Assembly (NCBI GenBank): GCA_000153745.1 | Contig: DS022282.1 | Coordinates: 1,262,066 to 1,326,065, forward strand | Reading direction: 5' to 3' | DNA from: Rhodobacterales bacterium HTCC2255 | GTDB taxonomy: Bacteria; Pseudomonadota; Alphaproteobacteria; Rhodobacterales; Rhodobacteraceae | DNA length: 64,000 nucleotides | In this document: positions 44,811-54,766 of the stretch, one piece after another | Layout of the letters: each line of letters opens with the position of its first letter | Numbering within the stretch: position 1 is the stretch's first letter | Position numbers and translations under genes: made by a program | The notes under the pieces: generated by a model | The model's input: only the letters and a program-made list of their open reading frames with translations | The model's database searches: none | What the model was told of the DNA's origin: nothing

Positions 44811-45265
44811 TGACAAATATTTACATTGATGCAGATGCATGTCCGGTTAAAGACGAAACTATTAGAGTCGCTGAACGCCATGATGTAAAAGTTTTCATTG
44901 TATCCAATGGAGGCTTGCGCCCAAATCTTCACCCATTGGTTGAAAATATCATTGTGCCGGATGGTCCAGATATTGCAGATATGTGGATTGCGGATCGAGC
45001 TCGTAAAGGTGATTTAGTAATAACTGGTGATATCCCTTTAGCAGCAAAAACTGTGGCCGCTGGTGCACGGACTATTCGCCATAATGGTGATATGTTTACA
45101 CCGTCTAATATTGGCAATCAGCTTGCAACAAGAGATCTAATGGCTGATTTACGTGGTGCTAATCCATTTTTACAAGGATCTGGTAAACCATTTTCAAAAA
45201 CAGATAGGTCTAATTTTTTAAATTCATTAGAGCGTGAAATACGAGCTGCAAAAAAAGAAATTTAG
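44810..45265 (+). CDS. YaiI/YqxD family protein (DUF188)
   Basis: 151 residues. IYIDADACPVKDETIRVAERH opens the NYN/PIN-like domain (in part), with DIADMWIADRARKGDLVITGDIPLA and the ending FSKTDRSNFLNSLE. The fold is PIN-related with conserved acidic residues, so a nuclease role is suspected, but no function is established. The ATG overlaps the fghA stop (TAATG) and the end overlaps convergent hemY by four bases. Confidence 0.9.
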   Translation: MTNIYIDADACPVKDETIRVAERHDVKVFIVSNGGLRPNLHPLVENIIVPDGPDIADMWIADRARKGDLVITGDIPLAAKTVAAGARTIRHNGDMFTPSNIGNQLATRDLMADLRGANPFLQGSGKPFSKTDRSNFLNSLEREIRAAKKEI

Positions 45266-46698
45266 TCACTAACAACTTCAGCATCATCAATATCAGACAC
45301 AGAAGGCAAAGAATTTTCCGCGCCAGTTAAAATACCTGCAGTAAAATCTAACTTTTCATTAGTTATTTTTTTAGCATCTCTAGGCGGAGCTTTCCATGAT
45401 AAGCTATCAAATGTTTCACAATTTTCACATCTAGGCTGCCAAGATAAATGAATATTCGAGCATTTTTCGCATATCCATTGTGGACCTCGCGATGCAGTTA
45501 AAGCTTTATTCAACCAAGCTCTAACTGTTTTTTCATCCGCTCCTTCGCCTTTTTCTATTGCCGCCATTAAAGCAAGCGATCTCACTGTAGGATTAGTAGA
45601 TGTTAAATCCTTTATTGCTCGCCTCGCAGCTGGAAAATCTTCATCCCCGATAGCTAATTCTGCCAGAAGTAATTTTGTTTCATAATGTTCACTTTTTAAT
45701 TTAACAAAAGAACTAAAGCGTTTACGTCTCTCACCACTTGTTTCTTTTAAATTAATTTCTGCAAATGCTGTCGCCAAATCTGGGTGTGGGTTTAAACCCC
45801 AAGTTTTTTTTAAAATTTTAGTAGAAGCGCGCTTATTATTGTCTAGCATGTACATTTCTGCAGCCAAAATTGCTGCAGGTATCAAATCAGGTGAAGACTT
45901 GTTTGCTGCAATCGCAGCCGCTTTGCCCGTATCTATTTCTCCAGCTTCAAGCATTGCTTTTGCATCAGCAAGCAATAAAATAGCTTCTCGGCGAAGGCCA
46001 ATATCTTTGGGAAGTTTCCCTGCACGTACATTTGCTTTTATAGTTTTCTGAGCACCCTTCCAATCTTGTTTTTCTGTTTGCAAATCAAATAAAACATTCA
46101 ATGTCTGATCATGATTTGGGCGTATTGAAAATGCTTTTTCAGCCAACAATAATGCGGTTTCATTATCACCTTCTAAAAGTTTTTGCTTTAAAAGACCTTG
46201 TAACCCAACAAATCTTGTTTGATCGTTTTTAAGGAGGCGCTTATAATATTTAAGAGCCCTTTTATTATCTCCAAACTTTTCTGCAGCTTGGGCGCTAACA
46301 AGGTTCGTCAACTGAGGGCGCTGTAATAACCTCTCTGCACGGTTTGCATTATTAATTGCGTCTTTGCCTTCTCCCGCAGCCATAGAAACCATACTATCGG
46401 CAAGCGCTTTGTATCCTCGTTCTTCTTTATTTTTATTAAAGTATCGCGTTATAGCGGTTTCATCACCATTAAAAAATTTAAATATTGCGACAAGTATCCC
46501 GAAAAGCCATTTTGTAGCTAATAAAGAAGACATACACAAAATAATACCAATAATACCTTGAATAGGTGTTAAAGATATTTCATAGGATGCAAATTGCATT
46601 GTTATTACACCACCGGCATCAATAATTACTCCAGTTACTAATGTAACCAAGGCGATAATTGTGATAAAAAATATTATTTTGATTAAAGACCAGATCAT
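45262..46698 (-). CDS. hemY: HemY-domain membrane protein with TPR repeats
   Basis: 478 residues: two N-terminal membrane helices (about 5-30 and 45-70), the HemY_N region, then helical TPR-like repeats through 330, and a C-terminal rubredoxin-like zinc ribbon (ICEKCSNIH then RCENCETFD). HemY-type proteins are encoded beside hemD and are linked to late haem synthesis, although they are not the protoporphyrinogen oxidase HemY of Bacillus. Nine bases separate it from the COG4223 gene. The biochemical role is unclear. Confidence 0.85.
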   Translation of the reverse strand: MIWSLIKIIFFITIIALVTLVTGVIIDAGGVITMQFASYEISLTPIQGIIGIILCMSSLLATKWLFGILVAIFKFFNGDETAITRYFNKNKEERGYKALADSMVSMAAGEGKDAINNANRAERLLQRPQLTNLVSAQAAEKFGDNKRALKYYKRLLKNDQTRFVGLQGLLKQKLLEGDNETALLLAEKAFSIRPNHDQTLNVLFDLQTEKQDWKGAQKTIKANVRAGKLPKDIGLRREAILLLADAKAMLEAGEIDTGKAAAIAANKSSPDLIPAAILAAEMYMLDNNKRASTKILKKTWGLNPHPDLATAFAEINLKETSGERRKRFSSFVKLKSEHYETKLLLAELAIGDEDFPAARRAIKDLTSTNPTVRSLALMAAIEKGEGADEKTVRAWLNKALTASRGPQWICEKCSNIHLSWQPRCENCETFDSLSWKAPPRDAKKITNEKLDFTAGILTGAENSLPSVSDIDDAEVVSD

Positions 46699-46707
46699 AA
46701 TAATACC

Positions 46708-47844
46708 TTAATTTTCCAAAAGTTTAGAAAAGGCATCTACAACAGTTTGCCTATTAACTGCTAGTGTTAGCCAGTCTTTAATCCCGGACTTGGCTGGCTC
46801 ATCAAGCAAAGATGCTTGGTCTATAACCTCTGATAAATCATCATTGTTTAGTGCAACCTGCATACGAGAAAGGACTGCATTCACTGAATTACCTTTTTGA
46901 GCATCTAAAGATCTAACAGTAACTTGAGACTTTAAAAAACCTATAAGTTTTCCTCCCACTCCAGGCTCCACATCTTGTTTTATAGACTGCTTAAGGCTTG
47001 CATGAGCAGCTGCAGGGAAACTAGTTTTCAAATAATTAATCGTGACCACACCCTCAGAATTTGCAATGAGTACTTTTGGAATATCAATTCCTTTTTTTGA
47101 TATTTTTTCTAAAACCTTTATGTAAGATCCACCAATCTCTAGCACTTCTTTTATATCATCAGAATAATTCAAATGTTTTGAATTATTCTCGGCTGGTGAT
47201 AAATTTGTATTCTTAATTTTATTAAAACGCTGAGTTAGCTTTTCTTGGTTGCTTGATAAAATAGCCACTTCAGATCTTATTTTTTTAAGTATTAAATCAT
47301 AATTTTTATCAATAGACCCATTATTATTTGATACAACCTTTGAAGAATTAAATATCAAATCATCAATTTGAATTAATATATTTGATATCTTTTTTTCTAA
47401 ACCATCTAAACTTTCAGTAATTTTTAAATCATTAATTACAGATAATTCTTTTGAAATTATTGAAATATCATTACGTATTTCATTTCTTAATTGCTTAATT
47501 TTCAATTCAACATTTGGGTGCTCTATATTTTCTATTTTATTTAACCGTTGATCGGTTTCTAATTTATAAATTTGAATTTTTTCTATTGCTAATGCTTCAC
47601 TTGGCGAAAGAAATCTAGCAACAGGTGCCATCCCATTGGGCAAAATTGAAGAAATTTTAGTGCTAAATAAAAGCGTGATTATACCACCACATAGTAGTAA
47701 AAAAATTATCATAATGAAATATTTTAAACCGTTACTTTTTTTCAGTTTATGTTTTTCTATTGTTTTATGATTTAAAGCTTCAATATCTTTCTGATCTTCA
47801 ATATCTGGCTCTTGATTATTTTTTGGTGTTGGCTTCTTTGCCAT
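46708..47844 (-). CDS. Mitofilin-like COG4223 membrane protein
   Basis: 378 residues. A charged cytoplasmic N-terminus is followed by one membrane helix (YFIMIIFLLLCGGIITLLF, about 43-61), then long coiled-coil rich in Lys, Glu, Ile and Asn, and a C-terminal helical domain (VNAVLSRMQVALNNDDLSEVI) like the mitofilin signature of Mic60. Alphaproteobacterial Mic60 shapes intracytoplasmic membranes and is encoded, as here, between hemD and hemY. It probably bends or tethers the inner membrane. Confidence 0.83.
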   Translation of the reverse strand: MAKKPTPKNNQEPDIEDQKDIEALNHKTIEKHKLKKSNGLKYFIMIIFLLLCGGIITLLFSTKISSILPNGMAPVARFLSPSEALAIEKIQIYKLETDQRLNKIENIEHPNVELKIKQLRNEIRNDISIISKELSVINDLKITESLDGLEKKISNILIQIDDLIFNSSKVVSNNNGSIDKNYDLILKKIRSEVAILSSNQEKLTQRFNKIKNTNLSPAENNSKHLNYSDDIKEVLEIGGSYIKVLEKISKKGIDIPKVLIANSEGVVTINYLKTSFPAAAHASLKQSIKQDVEPGVGGKLIGFLKSQVTVRSLDAQKGNSVNAVLSRMQVALNNDDLSEVIDQASLLDEPAKSGIKDWLTLAVNRQTVVDAFSKLLEN

Positions 47845-47874
47845 TTTAAAGATCCTTAATATTTAATCACAGAT

Positions 47875-48549
47875 TTATAATCTTATTGCTAATGCACTTA
47901 TCATAGCATCACTACTAGGTTTAGGTGATACGATAATATTTTTGAATCCACATTGTTCAAAAGGTTTACTAACTTTATTACTTATACAAACTACAATGAT
48001 ATGATCATTTTGACTACTGATGCAATTTACTAAATGATTAGCCATATTTTCAGAATAAACCGGTATAATACATCCTTTACTAATTTCAGACTTTGTTTCG
48101 TTTGTTATTTCTAACAAAACTTGAGCATATAAAATATATTCATCTATATTTGCGGAAGAGATAGAAGAAATATCAGTGGTAACTTGCTCACCTCTTAAAT
48201 AAGTACACTTTTCAGGCAATCCAGATTCAATCATTTTTTCAATTGTTTCAGAAATAGATATTACATCAAATCCATTCAATTTCGCTAAATTAGCAACTTT
48301 GTGCCCAACACAATGTACATCACCTCTTTGGGAAGTCGACTTTGACAAGATATTAACAGCATTTTGAGAGGTAAATATAAATGGATTAATTAATTTTTTG
48401 GGTAAACTAGCCTTTAAGTCCTTTATATATATCATTGGGCTTATAATGAATCTTGGCACTCTTCCAAGACGTTTAATTAAATCATCCAATAATTGCTCAG
48501 ACTGCTTTTGCGGTCTTGTAATAAGTAATAGAGGTTTATTCTCAGTCAT
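47875..48549 (-). CDS. hemD: Uroporphyrinogen-III synthase
   Basis: Cyclises hydroxymethylbilane with ring D inversion. It is a two-domain protein of 224 residues with weak conservation, typical of HemD: LLITRPQKQSEQL at the start, PFIFTSQNAVNIL, VHCVGHKVANLAKLNGFDV, TYLRGEQVTTDI and the end PSSDAMISAL. It is first in the hemD-COG4223-hemY order and divergent from tsaD. hemC is not in the window. Confidence 0.88.
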   Translation of the reverse strand: MTENKPLLLITRPQKQSEQLLDDLIKRLGRVPRFIISPMIYIKDLKASLPKKLINPFIFTSQNAVNILSKSTSQRGDVHCVGHKVANLAKLNGFDVISISETIEKMIESGLPEKCTYLRGEQVTTDISSISSANIDEYILYAQVLLEITNETKSEISKGCIIPVYSENMANHLVNCISSQNDHIIVVCISNKVSKPFEQCGFKNIIVSPKPSSDAMISALAIRL

Positions 48550-48609
48550 TGCTTGCCATGAATTCCAGTGCTATTTGGTTTAAACAACCATGTAGGCTAA
48601 TTAAATACA

Positions 48610-49701
48610 ATGACTGATATTATAACAATCCTTGGTATAGAGAGTAGCTGTGATGATACTGCCGCAGCTGTGGTTCAACGTATTAATGGAAAAGCTCTTG
48701 TTTTATCATCTGTAGTTGTTGGTCAAGAAATTCTCCACGAAGCATATGGCGGTGTTGTTCCAGAAATTGCAGCTCGTGCACACGCCGAACAGTTAGACAT
48801 AGCTGTCGAAAAAGCACTTGTTCAATCAGATATAAAGTTAGAGCATGTTGACGCTATCGCTGTAACATCTGGGCCAGGATTAATTGGTGGTGTCGTAAGT
48901 GGAGTGATGTGTGCAAAAGGTTTGGCTGCTGGGATGAATAAACCTTTAATTGGTATAAATCATTTAGTTGGACATGCTTTAACTCCACGAATGACTGACA
49001 CAATTTCCTATCCATATCTGATGCTGTTAGTAAGTGGAGGCCATTGTCAGTTTCTAGCCGTTTTGTCTGAGACAGAGTTCGATAGAATTGGAGGAACGAT
49101 TGATGATGCACCAGGAGAAGCATTTGATAAAACAGCGAAACTTTTAGGCCTTGGGTATCCTGGTGGTCCATTGGTTGAAAAAGCTGCTAAAAATGGTGAT
49201 CCCACACGTTTTAAATTCCCCCGCCCTCTGCTGGACAGGCCAGATTGTAATATGTCTTTTTCAGGCCTAAAAACAGCCTTGAGAAGGGCGCGCGATTTAT
49301 TAGTAAAAGAAAAAGGTGGTATTTCTTATCAAGATCAAAGCGATTTATGTGCAAGTTTCCAAATAGCAGTTGCCGATACTTTAGCTGAAAAGGCCAATCG
49401 GGCTATAGATATATTCAAAAAGACGACAGACTCTAAAAATTTTGCAGTTGCTGGTGGTGTTGCAGCAAATACAGTGATCAAAAAAGAATTAGAGAATATA
49501 GCACAAAAACATAATTTTACTTTATTATCACCTCCCTTAAAGTACTGCACAGACAATGCAGCCATGATCGCTTGGGCTGGTATAGAACGATACTCTGCAG
49601 GTTTAGTAGATGACATGACATTGGCTGCCCGCCCTAGATGGCCAATTGATCACAAAGCTAAACCAATGCTTGGTTCTGGAAAAAAAGGTGCTAAAGCATG
49701 A
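48610..49701 (+). CDS. tsaD: tRNA threonylcarbamoyladenosine transferase subunit TsaD
   Basis: Transfers the threonylcarbamoyl group to A37 of ANN-decoding tRNAs, with TsaB and TsaE. It has [26 protein letters not shown], the metal-binding HLVGHAL (His-x3-His), SGGHCQF and [18 protein letters not shown]. The length of 363 matches. TsaE is encoded at 56245. It overlaps gpsA by four bases (ATGA). Confidence 0.96.
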   Translation: MTDIITILGIESSCDDTAAAVVQRINGKALVLSSVVVGQEILHEAYGGVVPEIAARAHAEQLDIAVEKALVQSDIKLEHVDAIAVTSGPGLIGGVVSGVMCAKGLAAGMNKPLIGINHLVGHALTPRMTDTISYPYLMLLVSGGHCQFLAVLSETEFDRIGGTIDDAPGEAFDKTAKLLGLGYPGGPLVEKAAKNGDPTRFKFPRPLLDRPDCNMSFSGLKTALRRARDLLVKEKGGISYQDQSDLCASFQIAVADTLAEKANRAIDIFKKTTDSKNFAVAGGVAANTVIKKELENIAQKHNFTLLSPPLKYCTDNAAMIAWAGIERYSAGLVDDMTLAARPRWPIDHKAKPMLGSGKKGAKA

Positions 49702-50675
49702 ATAAAATAGGCATTATGGGGAGTGGTGCATTTGGTACGGGATTGGCAGCAACACTAGCAAAAGCAAATAATAACGTTGTTTTATGGGGCCGTAACTCTG
49801 ATCATATAAAAAATATTAATTCAACAAATATGAATGCACGCTATCTTCCAAATATAAAGTTGCCTAATAATATTTATGCAACTTCAGATTTCAGTGATTT
49901 AAATAGCGTAGATGCACTTTTGATGGTTGCTCCAGCTCAATACCTTCGAGAAACATTGAAGAGTTTTGATCTAAAAAATCTTAATTGCCCACTGATCGTT
50001 TGCTCAAAAGGAATTGAAAAAAGTACCGGAAAATTACAATCTCAAATTATTGAGGAAGTTTTGGGAAATAAACAATGTGCAGCACTTAGTGGCCCAGGAT
50101 TTGCTATTGAATTGGCAAAAGGAATGCCAACAGCCTTAACGCTAGCAGCTGATGACACAGAGTTAGGAGCATCTTTACAATCTATGCTCAGTACTGAGGC
50201 TCTTAGATTGTACCTTTCAAATGACTTACTTGGTGTTCAGCTAGGGGGAGCACTTAAAAATGTATTTGCAATTGCGAGCGGTATTGTTGTTGGCTCTAAC
50301 CTAGGAGAAAGTGCACGTGCTGCAGTAATTACTCGGGGTTTCACTGAGCTATCTAGATTAACATATTCAATGGGTGGAAAATTAGATACTTTGAACGGAT
50401 TATCTGGATTTGGTGATCTAACTTTATCATGCACCTCAAAATTATCGCGTAATTTTTGTTACGGCAAACAATTGGCAAGATCTGGAAACTTGAATCCAGG
50501 TGAAACAGTTGAAGGAATTGATACCGCGTTGATAACTCTAAAGTTAGCAGAAAAGTATAAAGTAGAAATGCCAATAGCGTCTCAAGTTGCTTTAGTTTTA
50601 AGTGGCCAAACTACCGTAGAGATTGCATTGAGTGAACTTATGAAGCGCCCATTAAAAAGCGAAAATATAACTTAA
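49698..50675 (+). CDS. gpsA: Glycerol-3-phosphate dehydrogenase [NAD(P)+]
   Basis: Makes sn-glycerol-3-phosphate for phospholipids from dihydroxyacetone phosphate. The N-terminal NAD(P) loop [34 protein letters not shown], the catalytic Lys in [13 protein letters not shown] and [13 protein letters not shown] are all family motifs. The length of 325 is normal. It is coupled to tsaD by ATGA; a hairpin follows before convergent ahcY. Confidence 0.96.
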   Translation: MNKIGIMGSGAFGTGLAATLAKANNNVVLWGRNSDHIKNINSTNMNARYLPNIKLPNNIYATSDFSDLNSVDALLMVAPAQYLRETLKSFDLKNLNCPLIVCSKGIEKSTGKLQSQIIEEVLGNKQCAALSGPGFAIELAKGMPTALTLAADDTELGASLQSMLSTEALRLYLSNDLLGVQLGGALKNVFAIASGIVVGSNLGESARAAVITRGFTELSRLTYSMGGKLDTLNGLSGFGDLTLSCTSKLSRNFCYGKQLARSGNLNPGETVEGIDTALITLKLAEKYKVEMPIASQVALVLSGQTTVEIALSELMKRPLKSENIT

Positions 50676-50696
50676 TATAAATTAGGTTAATGATTT

Positions 50697-50728
50697 TCTA
50701 ATACCCACATAATAATGCGGGTATTGGA
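50697..50728. terminator. Hairpin between convergent gpsA and ahcY
   Basis: AATACCC (50700-50706) pairs with GGGTATT (50719-50725), extended by flanking pairs; the T tract is weak on both sides. Probably a bidirectional transcript end. Confidence 0.55.
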
Positions 50729-50740
50729 TTAATTTATCTA

Positions 50741-52132
50741 TTAATAGCGATAATGCTCTGGCTTGAACGGTCCAGATGTAGTTACACCAATATAATCAGC
50801 CTGATCTTTTGAAAGTTCAGTTAATTTAACACCAATTTTAGCTAAATGTAATCTAGCAACTTTTTCATCAAGATGTTTTGGTAAAATGTAAACTTCATTT
50901 TTATATTCGTCACCTTTTGTCCACAATTCAATTTGGGCCAAAACTTGATTTGTAAATGATGCTGACATCACGAATGATGGGTGTCCAGTAGCATTCCCAA
51001 GGTTTAGCAACCTTCCTTGTGACAATAAGATCATTCTATTGCCAGATGGCATTTCGTACATATCTACTTGATCTTTAATATTAGTCATTTTCAAGTTACG
51101 AAGATTAGCAACTTGAATTTCATTATCAAAGTGACCAATATTTCCTACAATAGCCATGTCTTTCATTTCACGCATATGTTCAATTCGAATAATATCTTTA
51201 TTACCTGTTGTAGTAATAAAGATATCAGCGTCTGAAATAGTATCCTCTAAAGTCGTTACTTCAAAACCGTCCATAGCAGCTTGAAGTGCACAAATCGGGT
51301 CTATTTCAGTAACTTTAACGCGCGCTCCAGCGCCGCGCAATGAAGCCGCAGAACCTTTGCCAACATCACCATAGCCACAAACAACAGCTGTTTTGCCTGC
51401 CATCATTGTGTCTGTTGCACGGCGAATTCCATCAACAAGAGATTCTTTACAACCATATTTATTATCGAATTTAGATTTTGTTACTGAGTCATTCACGTTA
51501 ATTGCTGGGAAAGGTAGCTGACCATTTTGCATTAGCTCATACAACCGGTGTACCCCAGTAGTTGTTTCCTCAGAAACACCCTGAATTGCTTCACGTGTTT
51601 TTGTAAACCAGCCTGGGCTTTCTACCATTCTCTTTTTAATCTGAGCAAAAACTGCTTCTTCTTCTTCTGATGTTGGAACATCTAGTAAATGAGTTTCACC
51701 AGCTTCTACTCGAGCACCCAGTAAAACGTATAATGTTGCGTCACCACCATCGTCTAAGATCATGTTTGCACCTTCTGCAAACATAAATGATTTATCTAAA
51801 TAATCCCAATGCTCAACTAATGTTTGACCTTTTATAGCAAATACTGGAACACCAGCTTTAGCTATTGCTGCAGCAGCATGATCTTGTGTTGAATAAATAT
51901 TACATGATGCCCAACGAACATCCGCACCCAATGCGGTTAATGTTTCTATCAAAACTGCTGTTTGAATAGTCATATGAAGTGAACCAACAATACGCGAACC
52001 TTTAAGGGGTTGCTTACTTCCAAACTCTTCACGAAGTGCCATTAGGCCTGGCATTTCTGTTTCTGCAATATCTAGTTCTTTTCGTCCAAATTCCGCAAGT
52101 GAAATGTCCTTAACAATATAGTCTGTTGCCAT
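50741..52132 (-). CDS. ahcY: Adenosylhomocysteinase
   Basis: Hydrolyses S-adenosylhomocysteine to adenosine and homocysteine, relieving product inhibition of methylases. It has [29 protein letters not shown], the NAD loop [17 protein letters not shown], and the ending [14 protein letters not shown] 52132 with AGGAG upstream gives 463 residues and the family start [16 protein letters not shown]; the ATG at 52159 is rejected. Only about 75 bases separate it from the next divergent gene, and I see no SAH riboswitch there. Confidence 0.96.
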   Translation of the reverse strand: MATDYIVKDISLAEFGRKELDIAETEMPGLMALREEFGSKQPLKGSRIVGSLHMTIQTAVLIETLTALGADVRWASCNIYSTQDHAAAAIAKAGVPVFAIKGQTLVEHWDYLDKSFMFAEGANMILDDGGDATLYVLLGARVEAGETHLLDVPTSEEEEAVFAQIKKRMVESPGWFTKTREAIQGVSEETTTGVHRLYELMQNGQLPFPAINVNDSVTKSKFDNKYGCKESLVDGIRRATDTMMAGKTAVVCGYGDVGKGSAASLRGAGARVKVTEIDPICALQAAMDGFEVTTLEDTISDADIFITTTGNKDIIRIEHMREMKDMAIVGNIGHFDNEIQVANLRNLKMTNIKDQVDMYEMPSGNRMILLSQGRLLNLGNATGHPSFVMSASFTNQVLAQIELWTKGDEYKNEVYILPKHLDEKVARLHLAKIGVKLTELSKDQADYIGVTTSGPFKPEHYRY

Positions 52133-52240
52133 CTGTACTGGCTCCTGTATCTTGTGCATTTATCTATTTTGTGCATCTAGCATTGGTAATTACTTTAGAC
52201 AAGTATTATGGTGAGATGCTTTTTGAATTGGAGTGTAACC

Positions 52241-52837
52241 TTGGCAAATCTAAAATCACGTGCATGGCAACGTATGTTGTCTGGTAGGCGTTTAGATTTG
52301 TTGAACCCCTCTCCAATGGACATTGAAATAGAGGATATTGCACATGGCCTATCTTTTGTTGCACGCTGGAACGGACAGACCTTTGGAAAATTTCCTTATT
52401 CAGTTGCTGAACACTCTGTGTTCGTCGAGAAACTATTTTTTAAAATAAACCCTCAGATAAGTCCTAAATGGCGCTTGGCAGCATTGCTTCACGATGCTCC
52501 AGAATATGTAATTGGGGATATGATAAGTCCTGTAAAATCTTCAGTTGGACGAGGTTATAGTGATATGGATGAAAGGTTAACTGCTGCAATACATCAAAGA
52601 TTTGGCCTTCCTTCAAAAACTCCTGATGTTATTAAAAAGCAAATAAAGCGAGCTGATACAGCTTCTGCTTGGCTTGAAGCAGTTCAAATTGCAGGCTTTA
52701 GTGAAGAGGAAGCAAACACCTTATTTGGTAAACCTATACTCTCAGATTTAAGAAATTTAACCTTATCCCCACATGAACCAACTCATGTCAAAACCCAGTT
52801 TTTAAAATTATTCAATGAATTAATGGAGCAAATATAA
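52241..52837 (+). CDS. HD-domain phosphohydrolase (YfbR-like)
   Basis: About 198 residues. The opening SRAWQRMLSGRRLDLLNP and IEIEDIAHGL are conserved in alphaproteobacterial family members. The metal-binding HD motif is visible as AEHSVFVE (His), LLHDAPEY (His-Asp) and a later Asp (RADTASAW). Relatives are 5'-nucleotidases for deoxynucleotides; this one is unproven. TTG 52241 has GGAG seven bases upstream and is preferred; ATG 52208 has no ribosome site. It overlaps the GST-like gene by one base. Confidence 0.82.
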   Translation: MANLKSRAWQRMLSGRRLDLLNPSPMDIEIEDIAHGLSFVARWNGQTFGKFPYSVAEHSVFVEKLFFKINPQISPKWRLAALLHDAPEYVIGDMISPVKSSVGRGYSDMDERLTAAIHQRFGLPSKTPDVIKKQIKRADTASAWLEAVQIAGFSEEEANTLFGKPILSDLRNLTLSPHEPTHVKTQFLKLFNELMEQI

Positions 52838-53457
52838 TGGAATCAGCAAAACTTTATTATCAAGATGGATCTCCATTTTCTCGTCTTTGTAGAACTTTAA
52901 TAATTGATTGGGAATTGCCCGTAGAAACTATTGAATTAGATTGGCCTCTAAATGAAAGTATTTTTAAAGAAAACCCATTAGGGCAAGTTCCAACATTAAA
53001 AACAATTGGTGAAACTATTTTTCCAACCTCACAAATTACTGAACAACTACTTGCAATGACCTTTGAACCACTTGCCCCATATTTTGATCCTCTAGCTGAT
53101 CGTCAATTATTAATAACTATTTTATCTATGGGTGATGCAATGATTGCGTCAAATGCAATTGACAGATCCGGTTTAAAACAAACTGAAAAAAATACCTATG
53201 GAATTGATATTTTAAATAGAAATGAAATGCGCGTAAATCACACCCTAGCTTGGCTAGAAGGTCAGTGTGATAAATGGTTGATTGATGATAGAGTTAGCGT
53301 TTGTGATTATGCACTCGCTTGTCTGCTATTGTGGTCAGATAGCAGAAGTCCATTTAATTGGCGCCAATATACAAAAATCACTCGGATAGTCGAAGAGCTG
53401 TCGTATAGTGATAGTTTTGCTCAAACTGTACCAAATCCCTGGGTCCCACAAGATTAA
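52837..53457 (+). CDS. Glutathione S-transferase family protein
   Basis: 206 residues with an N-terminal thioredoxin-like domain (KLYYQDGSPFSRLCRTLI, LGQVPTLKT with the cis-proline, and TSQITEQLL in place of the usual E-S glutathione contact) and a helical C-terminal domain (VNHTLAWLEGQCDKWLIDDRVSVCDYALACLL in parts). The family conjugates or reduces with glutathione; the substrate is unknown. The usual Ser/Glu pair of the glutathione site is altered (Thr-Ser), so activity is uncertain. It is co-transcribed with the HD-domain gene. Confidence 0.8.
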   Translation: MESAKLYYQDGSPFSRLCRTLIIDWELPVETIELDWPLNESIFKENPLGQVPTLKTIGETIFPTSQITEQLLAMTFEPLAPYFDPLADRQLLITILSMGDAMIASNAIDRSGLKQTEKNTYGIDILNRNEMRVNHTLAWLEGQCDKWLIDDRVSVCDYALACLLLWSDSRSPFNWRQYTKITRIVEELSYSDSFAQTVPNPWVPQD

Positions 53458-53468
53458 GTATTAGTTAA

Positions 53469-54029
53469 TTATCTTGGACTACGTTTTGCTAAAATACGTT
53501 GTAACGTTCTACGATGCATGCTCAACCGCCTTGCAGTTTCGGACACATTCCTATCACAAAGTTCGTATACTCTTTGTATATGCTCCCATCTAACTCTATC
53601 TGCAGACATTGGGTTGTCTGGTGGTGGAGGTAAATCACCTTCTTGAGCAAGCAGTGCGTTTGTAACGTCATTTGCATCTGCGGGCTTTGATAAATAATCT
53701 GTTGCACCAATCTTTACTGCTGCAACTGCGGTTGCAATTGCTCCATACCCCGTAAGAACAATGATTCTAGAGTCTGGTCGTTTAGCCCTTAAAACTTCAA
53801 CAACATCTAACCCGTTTCCATCCCCAAGACGCAAATCAATCACTGCATATGCAGGTGGCGTTGCAGTACAAAAAGCTCGTCCCGCAACTACGGTTTCCAA
53901 TGCAGTTGGTGCAAAACCGCGTTTTTCCATTGCACGAGCCAGTCGCCTACGGAATGGTTCATCATCATCAAGGATAAGTAATGAATTATCTGTTCCGATG
54001 TTTTTTAATTCTTTTGGTGTATTTGTCAT
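53469..54029 (-). CDS. regA: Redox response regulator RegA/PrrA/ActR
   Basis: Global regulator of respiration, photosynthesis and carbon/nitrogen fixation genes in alphaproteobacteria. The receiver domain has DDDEPF and phospho-acceptor Asp65 in VIDLRLGDGNG, Thr in VLTGYG and Lys in LSKPAD. A proline linker (GDLPPPPDNP) leads to the Fis-like helix-turn-helix RNVSETARRLSMHRRTLQRIL, nearly invariant among RegA proteins. ATG 54029 with AAGGG gives 186 residues, the family size; ATG 54044 is rejected. It lies downstream of senC and opposite regB. Confidence 0.95.
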   Translation of the reverse strand: MTNTPKELKNIGTDNSLLILDDDEPFRRRLARAMEKRGFAPTALETVVAGRAFCTATPPAYAVIDLRLGDGNGLDVVEVLRAKRPDSRIIVLTGYGAIATAVAAVKIGATDYLSKPADANDVTNALLAQEGDLPPPPDNPMSADRVRWEHIQRVYELCDRNVSETARRLSMHRRTLQRILAKRSPR

Positions 54030-54075
54030 GATTGAGCCCTTCATGAGAGATATTTAGTGTTAAATATTGATAGGG

Positions 54076-54675
54076 TCAAACATTTGCAAAGCATAAAATC
54101 GTTTTTGCTACTTCTTCAGGTTCAAGATCACGTCGAAAAAACTGCAAAAATCCTGATTTATCCATCAAATAACTAAATGTTGAATGATCTAATAAATAAT
54201 CTTCCCCATCGCCATTTTTGCGAAAAAAAGTTTTATAGGCCTTTGATGCAGTTTGAATTTGCTCAAGTGATCCAGTCAATCCAATTAACCTCTCATGTGA
54301 GGCTTGAACATAATCATTAAGTGCAGAAATATTATCTCTTTCAGGATCAATTGTTATGAAAACGGGTGTAATATCAACACCTTGTTCATCTAATATATCA
54401 ACTGTTGTAAGGTTTCTCTGCGTATCCAATGGACAAATATCAGGACAATATGTGTAACCAAAATAAATAAGTGTTAACCCATTTATTACATCTTTTTCAG
54501 TAACCTCAACTCCATTATGGTCCACTAATTCAAACGAACCACCAATTGAGCCTTGCCCACCAGCCACTACACTTGATCCACATGCTTTACCATCAACCCA
54601 AAACGAAAAATAACTCATTGTTGCTAGTGTTAAAACAACAATCCCAGAAAAGAGAATTGTAAAATATTTTGTCAC
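54076..54675 (-). CDS. senC: SCO1/SenC/PrrC copper chaperone
   Basis: Membrane-anchored thioredoxin-fold protein that delivers copper to the CuA site of cytochrome oxidase. One N-terminal membrane helix (about 5-25), then the copper ligands in YTYCPDICPLD (C-x3-C) and a distal His in LLDHSTFSYLMD. The length of 199 is typical. It sits between regB (divergent, 91 bases) and regA (same strand), the classic alphaproteobacterial arrangement, where it may pass the oxidase redox signal to RegB. Confidence 0.94.
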   Translation of the reverse strand: MTKYFTILFSGIVVLTLATMSYFSFWVDGKACGSSVVAGGQGSIGGSFELVDHNGVEVTEKDVINGLTLIYFGYTYCPDICPLDTQRNLTTVDILDEQGVDITPVFITIDPERDNISALNDYVQASHERLIGLTGSLEQIQTASKAYKTFFRKNGDGEDYLLDHSTFSYLMDKSGFLQFFRRDLEPEEVAKTILCFANV

Positions 54676-54766
54676 TGTTTTTCCTATCTGGTCATATTAC
54701 ATATGTTGCTCTACTTTATTAATTATCAATTTACACGTGAGAAGATGTCACAGACAAGAAGCTTTT

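Noticed and set aside
44161-49616. Minus- and plus-strand frames of 60-105 codons opposite fghA, hemY, tsaD and others
   Set aside because: Low-complexity translations with no family resemblance; they shadow conserved genes.
52133-52240. SAH riboswitch upstream of ahcY
   Set aside because: The gap is too short and I cannot draw the required pseudoknot; no conserved core is visible.
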